A stretch of DNA of 64,000 bases from DASUPK01 sp963795665 (GTDB taxonomy: Bacteria; Actinomycetota; Thermoleophilia; Solirubrobacterales; 70-9): positions 1-64,000 of the forward strand of contig CAWCIP010000018.1 of the NCBI GenBank assembly GCA_963795665.1. The letters are read 5' to 3'. The position numbers were made by a program, and so were the translations under genes. Of this stretch, positions 25,900 to 34,798 are shown piece after piece; within the stretch, counting starts at the first letter, position 1; each line of letters begins with the position of its first letter. The notes beneath the pieces were generated by a model, which ran no database searches, was not told the DNA's origin, and saw nothing but the letters and a program-made list of their open reading frames with translations.

Positions 25900-26694
25900 G
25901 TGCCCCCCATCCCGCCCGGGCTCGACTGGGTGGGCGATCCCGTGGAGTCGATCGACCGAGTCGTCGCCGCAGGGCCGGCGCTCGTCCACTTCTTCGACTT
26001 CGCGCAGCTCAACTCGATCCGGACGCTCCCTTATCTCCAGGCCTGGCACGAGCGCTACGAGGACGACGGCCTCCGGATGATCGGCGTCCACTCCCCGCGC
26101 TTCCCGTTCACCCAGGCCCACGACGCGGTGGCCGCGGCAGCCGAGCGCCTCGGGATCGACTGGCCCGTTGCCGTGGACCCGGAGTTCACCCTCTGGCGGA
26201 TCTACGAGCCGCATGGGTGGCCTGCCCTCTTCCTCTGGGGTCAGGGCGGCGCCCTGCGCTGGTACCACCTCGGCGAGGGGGACTACACAGGCACCGAGGA
26301 GGCGATCCGCGAGGCGCTCCCTGAGACGAACGGGGGCGGCGACGGGCCGCCGCTGCTGGAGCCCGTCCGGCCTTCCGATGCGCCGGACGTCCAGGTGATC
26401 GCCCCCACCCCCGAGCTCTTTCCGGGTGGATCCACGGAGGAGCCGTGGTCGAGCACCGAGGGACGCGCTTCGCTCGAGCTCGAATACGAGGCAGGCGGCG
26501 CCTACGCCGCCACCGACAGCGAGGGCCGGATCGCGATCAAGGTCGACGGGGAGCATCGCGACCCGATCGAGGTCACCCACCCCGGGCTGCATGAGCTGAC
26601 CGCGCACGACCGGACCGAGCGCCATTCACTCGAACTCGAGCCGTCCCCGGGATTGCTGGTCTACTCGATTCAGTTCGCTGCCGGGGTGCCCTGA
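25900..26694 (+). CDS. Thioredoxin-fold protein lacking CXXC
   Basis: 264 residues of the NHLRC2/DipZ-C-like redoxin type. The segment HFFDFAQLNSIRTLPYLQAW lines up with the usual position of FWTYSCINCQRTLPYLRAW, but both cysteines are replaced (FAQLNSI), so it cannot do thiol exchange in the normal way. The fold continues with IGVHSPRFPFTQA, VAVDPEFTLWRIYEPHGWPA and GALRWYHLGEG. A C-terminal beta domain follows. GTG start at 25900; end overlaps the ispH end by 25 bases (convergent). Probably structural or binding, not redox. Confidence 0.7.
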   Translation: MPPIPPGLDWVGDPVESIDRVVAAGPALVHFFDFAQLNSIRTLPYLQAWHERYEDDGLRMIGVHSPRFPFTQAHDAVAAAAERLGIDWPVAVDPEFTLWRIYEPHGWPALFLWGQGGALRWYHLGEGDYTGTEEAIREALPETNGGGDGPPLLEPVRPSDAPDVQVIAPTPELFPGGSTEEPWSSTEGRASLELEYEAGGAYAATDSEGRIAIKVDGEHRDPIEVTHPGLHELTAHDRTERHSLELEPSPGLLVYSIQFAAGVP

Positions 26695-27692
26695 GACGCA
26701 GCGAGCTCCTGGCGGATCTCGCCGGGGAGCATGAAGCGGACGTCCTCGTCGACCGTCTTCAGCTCGGATACGTCGTCGACGCCCCGCTCGCGGAAGAAGG
26801 TGACCAGCTGCTCGACCAGCTCCTCCGGGGCGCTCGCCCCGGAGGTGATGCCCACCGTCTCGACGCCCTCGAGCCAGGCCTCGTCGACCTGGAGGTGGTT
26901 GTCGATCAGGTAGGAGTCGGCCCCGTGCTCACGGGCGACCTCGACCAGGCGGTTGGAGTTCGACGAGTTGGTCGACCCGATCACCAGGACCAGGTCGCAT
27001 TCGCGTGCCAGCTCCTTGACGGCGGCCTGTCGGTTGGTGGTCGCGTAACAGATGTCGTCCGTCTTCGGCCCGACGGCGTTCGGGAACTTCTCCTTCAGGC
27101 GGTCGATGATCGAGCTGGTCTCATCCACCGAGAGCGTGGTCTGGGTGATGTAGGCGATCCTGTCGGGATCCTCGATCTCGAGCTCGTCGACGTCGGACTC
27201 GGTCTGCACCAGGACGGTCCGCTCAGGCGCCTCGCCGGTCGTCCCCTCGACCTCCTCGTGACCCTCGTGACCGATCAGGACGATCGTGTAGCCCTCCTGG
27301 GCGAACTTCCGGGCCTCGACGTGGACCTTGGTGACGAGCGGGCAGGTCGCGTCGATCGTGCGCAGCCGGCGCCTCTCGGCGTTCTCGTGGACGCTCGGGG
27401 CTACCCCGTGGGCCGAGAAGACGACCATCTCGCCCTCGGGGACTTGTGTCTCCTCCTCGACGAAGATCGCACCGCGCTTCTCGAGCTCCTGCACCACGTG
27501 CTTGTTGTGCACGATCTCCTTGCGCACGTAGACGGGCTCGCCGTAGAGGTCCAGGGCGTGCTCGACCGTCTCCACGGCACGATCGACGCCCGCGCAGTAG
27601 CCACGCGGCGCCGCGAGCAGGACCTTCGAGGGACCCGTCGAAGGAGTTTTCGGAGGTGGACTGCACGCCCGGGCGAAGGGTAGCGGCCGCAT
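26670..27692 (-). CDS. ispH: 4-hydroxy-3-methylbut-2-enyl diphosphate reductase
   Basis: Last enzyme of the MEP isoprenoid pathway, producing IPP and DMAPP from HMBPP with a [4Fe-4S] cluster. 340 residues. Cluster cysteines: Cys33 in APRGYCAGV, the ATCPLV cysteine and the DDICYAT cysteine. Other IspH marks: EIVHNKHVV, SAHGVAPSV, HEGHEEVEGT, TQTTLSVDET and the substrate-binding GSTNSSNSNRLVE plus TSGASAPE. ATG at 27692 chosen as first in frame; an N-terminal extension of about 20 residues is atypical. Divergent from a WS/DGAT gene with a 27-base gap. Confidence 0.96.
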   Translation of the reverse strand: MRPLPFARACSPPPKTPSTGPSKVLLAAPRGYCAGVDRAVETVEHALDLYGEPVYVRKEIVHNKHVVQELEKRGAIFVEEETQVPEGEMVVFSAHGVAPSVHENAERRRLRTIDATCPLVTKVHVEARKFAQEGYTIVLIGHEGHEEVEGTTGEAPERTVLVQTESDVDELEIEDPDRIAYITQTTLSVDETSSIIDRLKEKFPNAVGPKTDDICYATTNRQAAVKELARECDLVLVIGSTNSSNSNRLVEVAREHGADSYLIDNHLQVDEAWLEGVETVGITSGASAPEELVEQLVTFFRERGVDDVSELKTVDEDVRFMLPGEIRQELAASQGTPAAN

Positions 27693-27719
27693 CGCGCCGA
27701 GAGGCTAGGCTTGCCGGCG

Positions 27720-29165
27720 ATGGCACAGGGACACATGGACCGCCTCAGCTCGATCGACGCATCGTTCCTGACGAACGAGACATCGAGCGCGCACATGCAC
27801 GTCGGCGCGATCCTGATCTTCGAGGGGCCGCCGCCCGCCTACGACGACTTCCTGGCCCACGTCGGGAGCCGGCTGCACCTCGTGCCCCGCTTCCGCCAGA
27901 AGCTTGCCTTCCCGCCGGTGGAGACCGGCAGGCCGTTCTGGATCGACGACCCGCACTTCCATCTCGCCTACCACGTTCGCCACTCGGCGCTCCCCGCGCC
28001 GGGCTCGGAGGAGCAGCTCCGGAACATCGCCGGGCGGCTCTTCTCGCAGGCGCTCGACCGCTCCAAGCCGCTCTGGGAGCTGTGGCTCGTCCAGGGCCTC
28101 GAGAAGAACCGATTCGCGATCGTGACCAAGACCCACCACGCCCTGGTCGACGGCGTCTCCGGCGTCGACATCGCCACGGTCCTGTTCGACGTGAAGCCGG
28201 TGCCCGAGCCGATCGAGCCCGATCGCGACTGGGTGCCGCAACCTCCCCCCTCCTCGGCCGAGCTCGCGGCCCGCGGGCTGACCGAGCTCGGCGAGACCCC
28301 CTTCAAGCTGACCAGGCGCGCAATGCGGGCGGCCACCCATCCCAGGCGGACGGCCCACCGGGTGGTTGAGGCCGGCGAGGCGCTCGCCGAGGTCGGCTGG
28401 AACTTCACCGATCCCGCTCCGGACGTTCCGCTCAACACCGAGATCGGCTCCCACCGCCGCTTCGCCTGGGCCAAGGCGGAGCTGGGCGACTTCAAGCGGA
28501 TCAAGGACGCGCTCGGCGGCACGGTCAACGACGTGGTGCTCACCGTCGTCAGCGGCGCGTTGCGGAGCTGGCTGCGAAGCCGAGGCATCAAGACCGAGGG
28601 ACTGGAGCTGCGGGCGCTGGTGCCGGTCTCGATCCGCGCCGAGGACGAGCACGGCCAGCTCGGCAACCGGATCGCCGCGATGAGGGGACCGCTGCCGGTC
28701 TACATCGAGGATCCGGTGAAGAGGCTCGACGCGGTCAAACGCGCGATGGGCAGCCTCAAGGAGTCCAAACAGGCGCTGGGCGCCGAGGTGATCTCGCGCT
28801 TCAACGACTTCGCCCCGCCTACGCTGCTCGCCCAGGCATCGCGGATCAACTTCTCGACCCGGCTCTTCAACCTGATCGTCACCAACGTCCCAGGGCCGCA
28901 GATCCCGCTGTACGTGCTCGGCCGCGAGCTGCAGGACGTCTTCCCGGTCGCCTTTCTGCCCGAGAACCACGCCCTGGCGATCGCGATCATGAGCTACCAC
29001 GGCGGCATCGACTTCGGGCTGCTCGGGGACTACGACGGCATGGAGGACATCGACATGCTCGCCACCGGGCTATCGGAGTCCCTTGGCGATCTGCTCGCCG
29101 CGGCCGAGGCAGCCGAGGCCCGCTCGCAGGCGAACCTGGCCGCCGGCGCCGACCTGCCGGGCTAG
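27720..29165 (+). CDS. Wax ester synthase/DGAT acyltransferase
   Basis: O-acyltransferase that makes wax esters and triacylglycerols from acyl-CoA for storage lipid. About 481 residues. Active-site motif HHALVDG at 139-145, preceded by the PLWELWLVQGLEKN helix; the second conserved block is NDVVLTVVSGALRSWL; PGPQIPLYV and SYHGGIDFGLLGDYD near the C-terminus complete the WS/DGAT pattern. ATG at 27720 preferred over TTG at 27711. Frame intact. This type is typical of lipid-accumulating actinobacteria. Confidence 0.95.
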   Translation: MAQGHMDRLSSIDASFLTNETSSAHMHVGAILIFEGPPPAYDDFLAHVGSRLHLVPRFRQKLAFPPVETGRPFWIDDPHFHLAYHVRHSALPAPGSEEQLRNIAGRLFSQALDRSKPLWELWLVQGLEKNRFAIVTKTHHALVDGVSGVDIATVLFDVKPVPEPIEPDRDWVPQPPPSSAELAARGLTELGETPFKLTRRAMRAATHPRRTAHRVVEAGEALAEVGWNFTDPAPDVPLNTEIGSHRRFAWAKAELGDFKRIKDALGGTVNDVVLTVVSGALRSWLRSRGIKTEGLELRALVPVSIRAEDEHGQLGNRIAAMRGPLPVYIEDPVKRLDAVKRAMGSLKESKQALGAEVISRFNDFAPPTLLAQASRINFSTRLFNLIVTNVPGPQIPLYVLGRELQDVFPVAFLPENHALAIAIMSYHGGIDFGLLGDYDGMEDIDMLATGLSESLGDLLAAAEAAEARSQANLAAGADLPG

Positions 29166-29183
29166 CGCCGGCGCTTCACGTCC

Positions 29184-30242
29184 TTGAGCGCCGGCGAACG
29201 TGGCCTCTTCTCCTCCGCGACCTGGCAGCTCCGGGCGCCACTCGCTGAGCCGCTGAAGCGCGGAGCACTTGCTGCGGTGCCCGTCGGGATCGCGTGCCTT
29301 GTGGAGCTCGTGACGGATAGCCGGATCTGGGGCGGGATCGGCAGCGCCGCGTTGCTCGGTGGGTTCGTCGCCTTCGACGCTCCGGCGCGAATCAGGATGG
29401 TCTGGCAGCTGGCCTTTGCCCCGATCCTCGGTGCGATGGCCGCGCTCGGGGTCCTTTCGACGAACCCCGCGGGCCTCGCCATCGCGGGCATGACCGTCTG
29501 CGGCATCGCGGGCGGCTACTGCGTCGCCGTCTCCCCGAGACTGGCCGTGGCCGGGATGTCCGCCGTGCTGGGCTTCCTGCTTGCCCAGGGGTTTCTGCTC
29601 GACCTCGATCAGGCCCCCAGGGCGCTTGCCGCGGGGATGGCGGGCGGCCTGCTCCAGGCGGCGCTGTCGGCCGGCGTCTGGTTGCTTTCGGACAGGAGCA
29701 CCGAGAGCCCAGGGATCGGCGATCGGGCCCGCAGCGCGCGCAAGCTGCTGCTCGACAACCTCACGCTCGCCTCGCCCAGCCTCCGACACGCCCTCAGATG
29801 GGGAACGGCGCTCGGGGCAGCGGTGGCGACCTACCGCCTCGTCGACCTGCAGGGCCACGGCTACTGGATCCCGCTGACCGTGCTGTTCGTGCTCAAGCCG
29901 AGCAGCGACGACACCTGGGAGCGGGTGGCGATGCGATTGGTGGGAACGGTGGCAGGGCTCGTGTTCGCCACAGCGCTGGCGGAGGCGTTGGGCGCGAGCG
30001 CCGTGCCGGTCGCGATCGCGCTGACCATCGCCGCGGCGCTCTCCTTCGCCCTGCTGATGCTGGAGTACGCGCTCTTCACCGCGGCGATCACGGTGTTCGT
30101 CGTGCTGCTCACGGACTCCCTGGGCGAGGCCGCGTTCAAGGCGGCCGATCAGCGGGCGGTGGCGACCGCGTTCGGCCTGGCGATCGCCGCCGTCGCGATC
30201 GTCGTGCCTCTGGGCGTGGAACGCCGGACTCAGGTCACCTGA
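29184..30242 (+). CDS. FUSC-family membrane protein
   Basis: 352 residues, likely starting at TTG 29184. Six N-terminal helices, then a short soluble stretch around DRARSARKLLLDNLTLASPSLRHALRWG, and a second six-helix set beginning YWIPLTVLFVLKPSSDDTWERV. The layout and the PSSDDTWERV block fit FUSC (fusaric acid resistance/aromatic efflux) proteins. It ends 12 bases into the end of the convergent ABC permease gene. Function, perhaps export of small aromatics, is inferred from family. Confidence 0.75.
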   Translation: MSAGERGLFSSATWQLRAPLAEPLKRGALAAVPVGIACLVELVTDSRIWGGIGSAALLGGFVAFDAPARIRMVWQLAFAPILGAMAALGVLSTNPAGLAIAGMTVCGIAGGYCVAVSPRLAVAGMSAVLGFLLAQGFLLDLDQAPRALAAGMAGGLLQAALSAGVWLLSDRSTESPGIGDRARSARKLLLDNLTLASPSLRHALRWGTALGAAVATYRLVDLQGHGYWIPLTVLFVLKPSSDDTWERVAMRLVGTVAGLVFATALAEALGASAVPVAIALTIAAALSFALLMLEYALFTAAITVFVVLLTDSLGEAAFKAADQRAVATAFGLAIAAVAIVVPLGVERRTQVT

Positions 30243-31438
30243 ACGCGCTCACGCTGACGGCGCGCCAGGGCGTCGACCGTCACCGCCGCGAGCAGCACGC
30301 CGCCGGTGATCATGTACTTGACGTCCGAGTTGAGGCCGAGCAGGTCCATCCCGTTCGAGATCGAGCCGATCACCACGGCGCCCAGCAGGGCCGACCAGAC
30401 CGAGCCGCGGCCGCCGAACAGGCTGGTCCCGGCGATCACGGGTCCGGCGATCGCGAGCAGCAGGACGTCGCCCGAGCCGGATGCCTGGTTCACGGCGATC
30501 AGCCTCGATGCCGCCAGGATCCCGCCGGCCGCCGCCATCGTCGAGCAGATCGTGAAGACCAGGATGCGGACGCGATTGATCGGGATGCCGGCGCGCCGCG
30601 CGGCCTCGGCGTTTCCGCCGGTGGCGAAGATGTGGCGGCCGAACGGCGTCCGCGTCGTCAGCCAGGCGAAGAAGCCGCAGAAGACGACCAGAATCAGCGC
30701 CGAGAGCGGAATGCCTCGATCCGAGCTCAGGATCGCCACCGCGGCGAAGCTCGCGACGCCGACGACCACGGTCCGGATGACGATTCCGGCGAGCGGGTCG
30801 GTCTCCAGGCCCGCCTTCTGTCTCCGGCGTAGCTCCATCAACCCGGTGCCGAGCGTCGCGCCGGTGACGATCGCCGCGAGGGCATAGCCGACGCCGGCCG
30901 AGAAGAACTTGCCGGCCAGGTCGGTGATCGTGCTGGGCGGCAGGTTGATCGTCCCGGTGTCCCCGAGCACGAATAAGAGGGCCCCCTGCCAGGCAAGCAG
31001 TCCCGCAAGGGTCACCACGAACGATGGGATCCCGAAGAAGGTGACCATGAAGCCGTTGAAGAACCCGATGATGGCGCCGGTCACAAGGCCGGCAAGGATG
31101 GCCAGTTCGGGGCTCCAGCCATGCTTGACCTGGAGCACCGCCATCACTCCCGCAGCGAGCCCGCTCACCGCGCCGACCGAGAGATCGATCTCGCCGAGCA
31201 GCAGAACGAGCACGACGCCAACGGAGATGGTCCCGATCGCCGCGATCTGAAGCGTCAGGTTGGTCAGGTTGATCGCGGAGAGGAAGCGGTCGTTCTGAAG
31301 CTGGAAGATCACCCAGATCAGGGCGATCGTCAGGAAGACCCGGAGGGAGCCAAGCTCGCCGCGGGCGAGGCGCGTGACGACGCTGAGCCTGCTCTCCTGC
31401 TCCGCGCCGTCGGCGGTCTGCGTGGCGCTCTCCATCAC
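30230..31438 (-). CDS. CUT2 sugar ABC transporter permease
   Basis: 402-residue permease of the simple-sugar (ribose/xylose) type, with about ten helices. Marks include LTNLTLQIAAIGTISVGVVLVLLLGEIDLSVGAV, an XGAIXGFXNG-like TGAIIGFFNGF, the conserved HIFATGGNAEAARRAGIP loop, and a C-terminal VWSALLGAVVIGSISNGMDLL. Lower strand, last of the regulator-SBP-ATPase-permease operon; overlaps the ATPase by four bases. Frame intact. Confidence 0.93.
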   Translation of the reverse strand: MMESATQTADGAEQESRLSVVTRLARGELGSLRVFLTIALIWVIFQLQNDRFLSAINLTNLTLQIAAIGTISVGVVLVLLLGEIDLSVGAVSGLAAGVMAVLQVKHGWSPELAILAGLVTGAIIGFFNGFMVTFFGIPSFVVTLAGLLAWQGALLFVLGDTGTINLPPSTITDLAGKFFSAGVGYALAAIVTGATLGTGLMELRRRQKAGLETDPLAGIVIRTVVVGVASFAAVAILSSDRGIPLSALILVVFCGFFAWLTTRTPFGRHIFATGGNAEAARRAGIPINRVRILVFTICSTMAAAGGILAASRLIAVNQASGSGDVLLLAIAGPVIAGTSLFGGRGSVWSALLGAVVIGSISNGMDLLGLNSDVKYMITGGVLLAAVTVDALARRQRERVQVT

Positions 31439-32268
31439 TTGCCCTCCTTGGTGAAGTCGATCTCGGCCGAGGCGCCGGTGATCGCCGCCACGACCTCCTC
31501 CCGCGTCGTCTTGGACACGTCGAAGGTGGCCTCCCGCCTGCCGAGGCGCAAGACGACGATCCGGTCGGCGACCTGGAAGACGTCCTCGAGGTTGTGGCTG
31601 ATCACCACCACGCCGAGCCCGCGCTCGCGGAGGCGCTTGATGAGGCTGAGCACCTGCGCGGTCTGCGCCACGCCGAGGGCCGCGGTGGGCTCGTCGAGCA
31701 GCACGACCTTGGGCTCGCCGAGCAGCGAGCGGGCGATGGCCACCGACTGGCGCTGCCCGCCGGAGAGGCTCCCCACCTCGGTTCGGACGCTGCCGAGCGT
31801 GGTCACGGAGAGCTCGTCGAGGAGCTCGAGCGCATGCTCCTCCATCTCGGTCTCGTTGATCACCGGCAGCGGGACGCCGCCGTTGCCCACCACCTCCTGG
31901 CCGAGGTAGAGGTTCGCGACCACGTCCAGGTTGTCGCAGAGGGCGAGATCCTGGAAGACGGTCGCGATGCCGAGCTTGGCTGCCGCGTTCGGATCGGGGA
32001 TCTTCACCGCCCTGCCCTCGAAGTAGGCCTGGCCCGAATCGGGCGGCTGCACTCCGTCGATCGCCTTGATCAGGGTGGACTTCCCGGCCCCGTTGTCGCC
32101 GACGAGGGCGACGACCACGCCTCCGTCGACCTCGAAGTCGACGTCGGACAGGGCCTGGACGGGCCCGAAGCTCTTGCTGAACCCCTTCAGCGCGAGGAGA
32201 TGATCAGGCTTGCCGTTGCCGCTCTGCTTCTGCTCGCTCACCTTCTCATCTCCTCGCGCCGGGGTCAT
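31435..32268 (-). CDS. CUT2 sugar ABC transporter ATPase, single domain
   Basis: 277 residues. Walker A GDNGAGKST at 57-65, signature SLSGGQRQSVAIARSLL and Walker B VVLLDEPTAALG followed by the switch VVVISHNL. Only one nucleotide-binding domain, whereas many CUT2 ATPases (RbsA, XylG of enterics) have two; actinobacterial forms of this length are single. An N-terminal MTPARGDEKVSEQKQSGNGK extension is charged. It overlaps the permease by four bases and follows the binding protein by 18 bases. Confidence 0.93.
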   Translation of the reverse strand: MTPARGDEKVSEQKQSGNGKPDHLLALKGFSKSFGPVQALSDVDFEVDGGVVVALVGDNGAGKSTLIKAIDGVQPPDSGQAYFEGRAVKIPDPNAAAKLGIATVFQDLALCDNLDVVANLYLGQEVVGNGGVPLPVINETEMEEHALELLDELSVTTLGSVRTEVGSLSGGQRQSVAIARSLLGEPKVVLLDEPTAALGVAQTAQVLSLIKRLRERGLGVVVISHNLEDVFQVADRIVVLRLGRREATFDVSKTTREEVVAAITGASAEIDFTKEGK

Positions 32269-32286
32269 TCTCTTAGATGTCCGCGC

Positions 32287-33417
32287 CTATTGCTGGATTC
32301 CGGCCGCCTGGCAGGCCGACTGGAACTCCGCGGTGCAGACGTCGCTGGCGGTCCAGTAACCGTTCGAACCGATCAGCGGCTGCCCGCCGTACGTCACCGA
32401 GGCGATGTTGTCCTTCGTCGCCGCCACCGGCGTCAGCAGGTAGGACGGGATGTCCGCCGCACCGTTGTTGGTCTTCGTCTGGGCAACCAGAAGACCACTG
32501 GTCGGAATCGGCTTGCCCTGGGCCAGCGCCGCCGCGATCTTGGCGGAGGTCTCGGCCTCAGGCCGCGTCGCCTTGTAGACCGTCATGTACTGGTCGCCGG
32601 TGAGGATCCGCTGAACGGCCTCGAGCTCGGCGTCCTGACCCGTCGACGGGACCGTCTTCGGATCGATGCCGGCGGCCTGCATCGCGGCGATCGCACCGCC
32701 GGCGGTGCCGTCGTTCATCGCGTACAGCCCCTTGAACCCGGTCTTGCCGAGCGCGGTGATCGCCTGATCCATCTCGGACTGGGCCTTGTCAGGGCTCCAA
32801 TCCGGGGTGTCGTACTCCTTGGCGACCTGGACATTTGCCGCATTCAGCGCTGAGTCCGCACCTTGACCGAACAGCTTCGCGTTGTTGTCGGTCGGCGAGC
32901 CGTTGATCTTCACGATCGGCCCGGTGGCGTTGCCGTCACTGGCGAGCTTCTTGGCCAGGGTGCTGCCCTGGAGCTCGCCCACCTTGACATTGTCGAACGA
33001 GACGTACGCCGCGACGTCCGGCGTGTCGAGGATCAACCTGTCATAGCTCACAACCGGGACGTTCTGCTGCTTCGCCAGATTCACCATCGACGCCGCGGAT
33101 GCGGAGTCCACCGGGTCGAGGACCACCACGTCGGCCCCGTCGGTGAGCGCCGACTCCATCTGGGACTGCTGCGCCGCTGCGTCCTGGTTCGCGTTGTTGT
33201 AGATGAGGTCGCAGTCCGGGCACGCCGTCTTCAGGGCGGCCTCGAACTCCGGATGGTCATGGGCCTCGTAGCGAGTCGTCTTCGACTCCGGAAGCAGCAG
33301 GGCCACCTTGGGCCCTCCGCCACCTCCGCCGCCTCCACAGGCGGCGAGCCCGAGCCCGATCACCAGCGCCGCAACCGAAAGCACGGCACCACGGGCCCAA
33401 CTCTTGGATCTAGTCAC
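32287..33417 (-). CDS. CUT2 sugar-binding lipoprotein
   Basis: Periplasmic binding protein of pentose/hexose type. GTG start at 33417 chosen because GGAGGTGG lies just before it; a longer in-frame start at 33474 has no site. Lipobox GLGLAAC with Cys27, followed by a Gly-rich linker, then KVALLLPESKTTRYEAHD, CPDCDLIYNNANQDAAAQQSQMESALT, VVLDPVDSASAASMVNLAK and DGTAGGAIAAMQAAGIDPKTVPSTGQDAE, all XylF/RbsB-like. The CPDC pair is unusual in this group. Expression is probably controlled by the upstream ROK regulator. Sugar identity unknown. Confidence 0.92.
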   Translation of the reverse strand: MTRSKSWARGAVLSVAALVIGLGLAACGGGGGGGGPKVALLLPESKTTRYEAHDHPEFEAALKTACPDCDLIYNNANQDAAAQQSQMESALTDGADVVVLDPVDSASAASMVNLAKQQNVPVVSYDRLILDTPDVAAYVSFDNVKVGELQGSTLAKKLASDGNATGPIVKINGSPTDNNAKLFGQGADSALNAANVQVAKEYDTPDWSPDKAQSEMDQAITALGKTGFKGLYAMNDGTAGGAIAAMQAAGIDPKTVPSTGQDAELEAVQRILTGDQYMTVYKATRPEAETSAKIAAALAQGKPIPTSGLLVAQTKTNNGAADIPSYLLTPVAATKDNIASVTYGGQPLIGSNGYWTASDVCTAEFQSACQAAGIQQ

Positions 33418-33470
33418 ACGCACCACCTCCACTGTTGTTCCTCTCTTATTGATTTGAAATCGAAACCTCC

Positions 33471-34685
33471 TCATGCGGCCACCTCCGCGGGCGGGCCCGA
33501 GCCCAGGACTCCGTCCCGCGCATGCAGGACGAGCGCCAGGGCTCCCTGCAGTTCCGCCCGCTCCCCGAGGATTCCCGCGACCACGCTCACTTCCTCCGCC
33601 GCGCTGGCGATCGCGTAGCGGCGGATCGACTCCAGGACCGGCTCGGTGATCAGCGTCCCGGCTGCACTGAGGTCTCCGCCGATGATCACGCAGTCCGGGT
33701 TGATCAGATTGACCAGGCCGGCCAGCGCCACTCCGATCTCACGTCCGGCCTCGCCGATCAGCCTGCTCGCCGCCGGGTCCCCGTTCGCCGTCAGGTCGAG
33801 AAGCTCTTTCGTCGACACGGGCTCGCCCCGGCTCACACCGAGCTGCTCAGCGATCGCGCGCGCCGAGGCGACCGTCTCGAGGCAGCCCCGGCTGCCGCAG
33901 CGGCAGATCGCCGTGCCGTGCTGCGCGGGGGTATGGCCGATCTCCCCGGCCGTACCGCCGGCTCCTTGATGGAGCCGGCCTGCAAAGAGCAGGCCGGCTC
34001 CCACTCCGGAGGAGAGCTTGATGTAGACGACGTTCGAGCGACCCTTGCCGGAGCCCCAGACGAACTCCGCCAGGGCGCCCAGGTTCGCGTCGTTTTCGAC
34101 GTGCACCGGCAGACCGAGGCGGCGCTCCATCTCGGTCGCGGCATCGACCCCGACCCAGCCCGGCAGGATCGAGGATGAGCCGACCGCGCCGGTCGCCCTG
34201 TTGATCGGGCCCGGCAAGCCCATTCCCACTCCGAGCACCCCCTTCCGGTCGACCGCGGCCTCCTTGAGAACCTTGTCGACCAGCTCCGCCGCGGCGTCGA
34301 GTCCCTCGTCCGCGGAGTGGTCCACGTCCAGCTCGCGCCACGACTCGGCCAGCACCGTGTGGGACAGATCCGACACGGCAACCCGAAGATGGGTGTGCCC
34401 GAAATCAACCCCGACGACAGTGCCCGCGGACGGGTTCAGCGAGAGCAGCACGGGCGGCCTTCCCCCGCCCTCTCCGTGCGCAACCCCGGTGGCCTCGGCC
34501 TGCTCGGTGAGGAGGCCGGCCTCGATCAGGTCGGAGACGATGCTCGAGACAGTCGAGCGGGAGAGACCTGTGAGCCGGGCGATCTCCGCCCTGCTGGCGG
34601 TGCCTCGGCCGCGGAGCGCGTCGATGACGCGCCCGCGATTCAACTCACGCAGTGACCGGAGCGATCCGGAGTCTGCCGATTCCAC
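33471..34685 (-). CDS. ROK-family transcriptional repressor (XylR-like)
   Basis: 404 residues. N-terminal winged helix (about 15-70) with AEIARLTGLSRSTVSSIVSDLIEAGLL, then a sugar-kinase-like domain with VGVDFGHTHLRVAVSDL, GVGMGLPGPINRATGA, ENDANLGALAEFVWGSGKG and the zinc site GHTPAQHG...CRCGSRGC. This is the typical NagC/XylR repressor plan. It is the first gene of the sugar ABC operon and starts at GTG 34685; a promoter with TTGACA and a 19-bp palindrome lie upstream. Coding hairpin at 33971-34001 is noted separately. Confidence 0.94.
   Translation of the reverse strand: MESADSGSLRSLRELNRGRVIDALRGRGTASRAEIARLTGLSRSTVSSIVSDLIEAGLLTEQAEATGVAHGEGGGRPPVLLSLNPSAGTVVGVDFGHTHLRVAVSDLSHTVLAESWRELDVDHSADEGLDAAAELVDKVLKEAAVDRKGVLGVGMGLPGPINRATGAVGSSSILPGWVGVDAATEMERRLGLPVHVENDANLGALAEFVWGSGKGRSNVVYIKLSSGVGAGLLFAGRLHQGAGGTAGEIGHTPAQHGTAICRCGSRGCLETVASARAIAEQLGVSRGEPVSTKELLDLTANGDPAASRLIGEAGREIGVALAGLVNLINPDCVIIGGDLSAAGTLITEPVLESIRRYAIASAAEEVSVVAGILGERAELQGALALVLHARDGVLGSGPPAEVAA
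33957..34001. repeat. Nested inverted repeats in ROK gene
   Basis: GGAGCCGGCCTGC (33971-33983) pairs perfectly with GCAGGCCGGCTCC (33989-34001) around AAAGA. GCCGGCTCC at 33957-33965 is identical to 33993-34001, so 33971-33979 could pair either with the left or the right copy, giving two exclusive hairpins. They lie inside the ROK coding sequence (around the GAGLLFAGRL residues). Function unknown. Confidence 0.6.
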
Positions 34686-34695
34686 GCGGGCCGAA

Positions 34696-34723
34696 CCCTT
34701 ATCGACTCGGGTGGATTTGTCAA
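34696..34723 (-). promoter_or_regulatory. Promoter of ROK/sugar operon
   Basis: On the minus strand TTGACA (34723-34718) and TAAGGG (34701-34696) stand 16 bp apart. Transcription would begin about 5 bases before the GTG at 34685, so the mRNA would be nearly leaderless, common in actinobacteria. The perfect -35 box makes this a good candidate. Confidence 0.55.
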
Positions 34724-34758
34724 GGCTTCGGAGAAATTAAGCGTTTGCTAGCGCGCCA

Positions 34759-34777
34759 TTGTTTGAACTCACAACAA
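34759..34777. promoter_or_regulatory. Candidate ROK operator palindrome
   Basis: TTGTTTGAACTCACAACAA has matching arms TTGTT and AACAA separated by nine bases. It lies 36 bases upstream of the -35 box, in the intergenic region of the ROK gene, where an autoregulatory operator would be expected. Only the arms support it. Confidence 0.4.
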
Positions 34778-34798
34778 ACCTTCGACGCAGGAGGCCGG

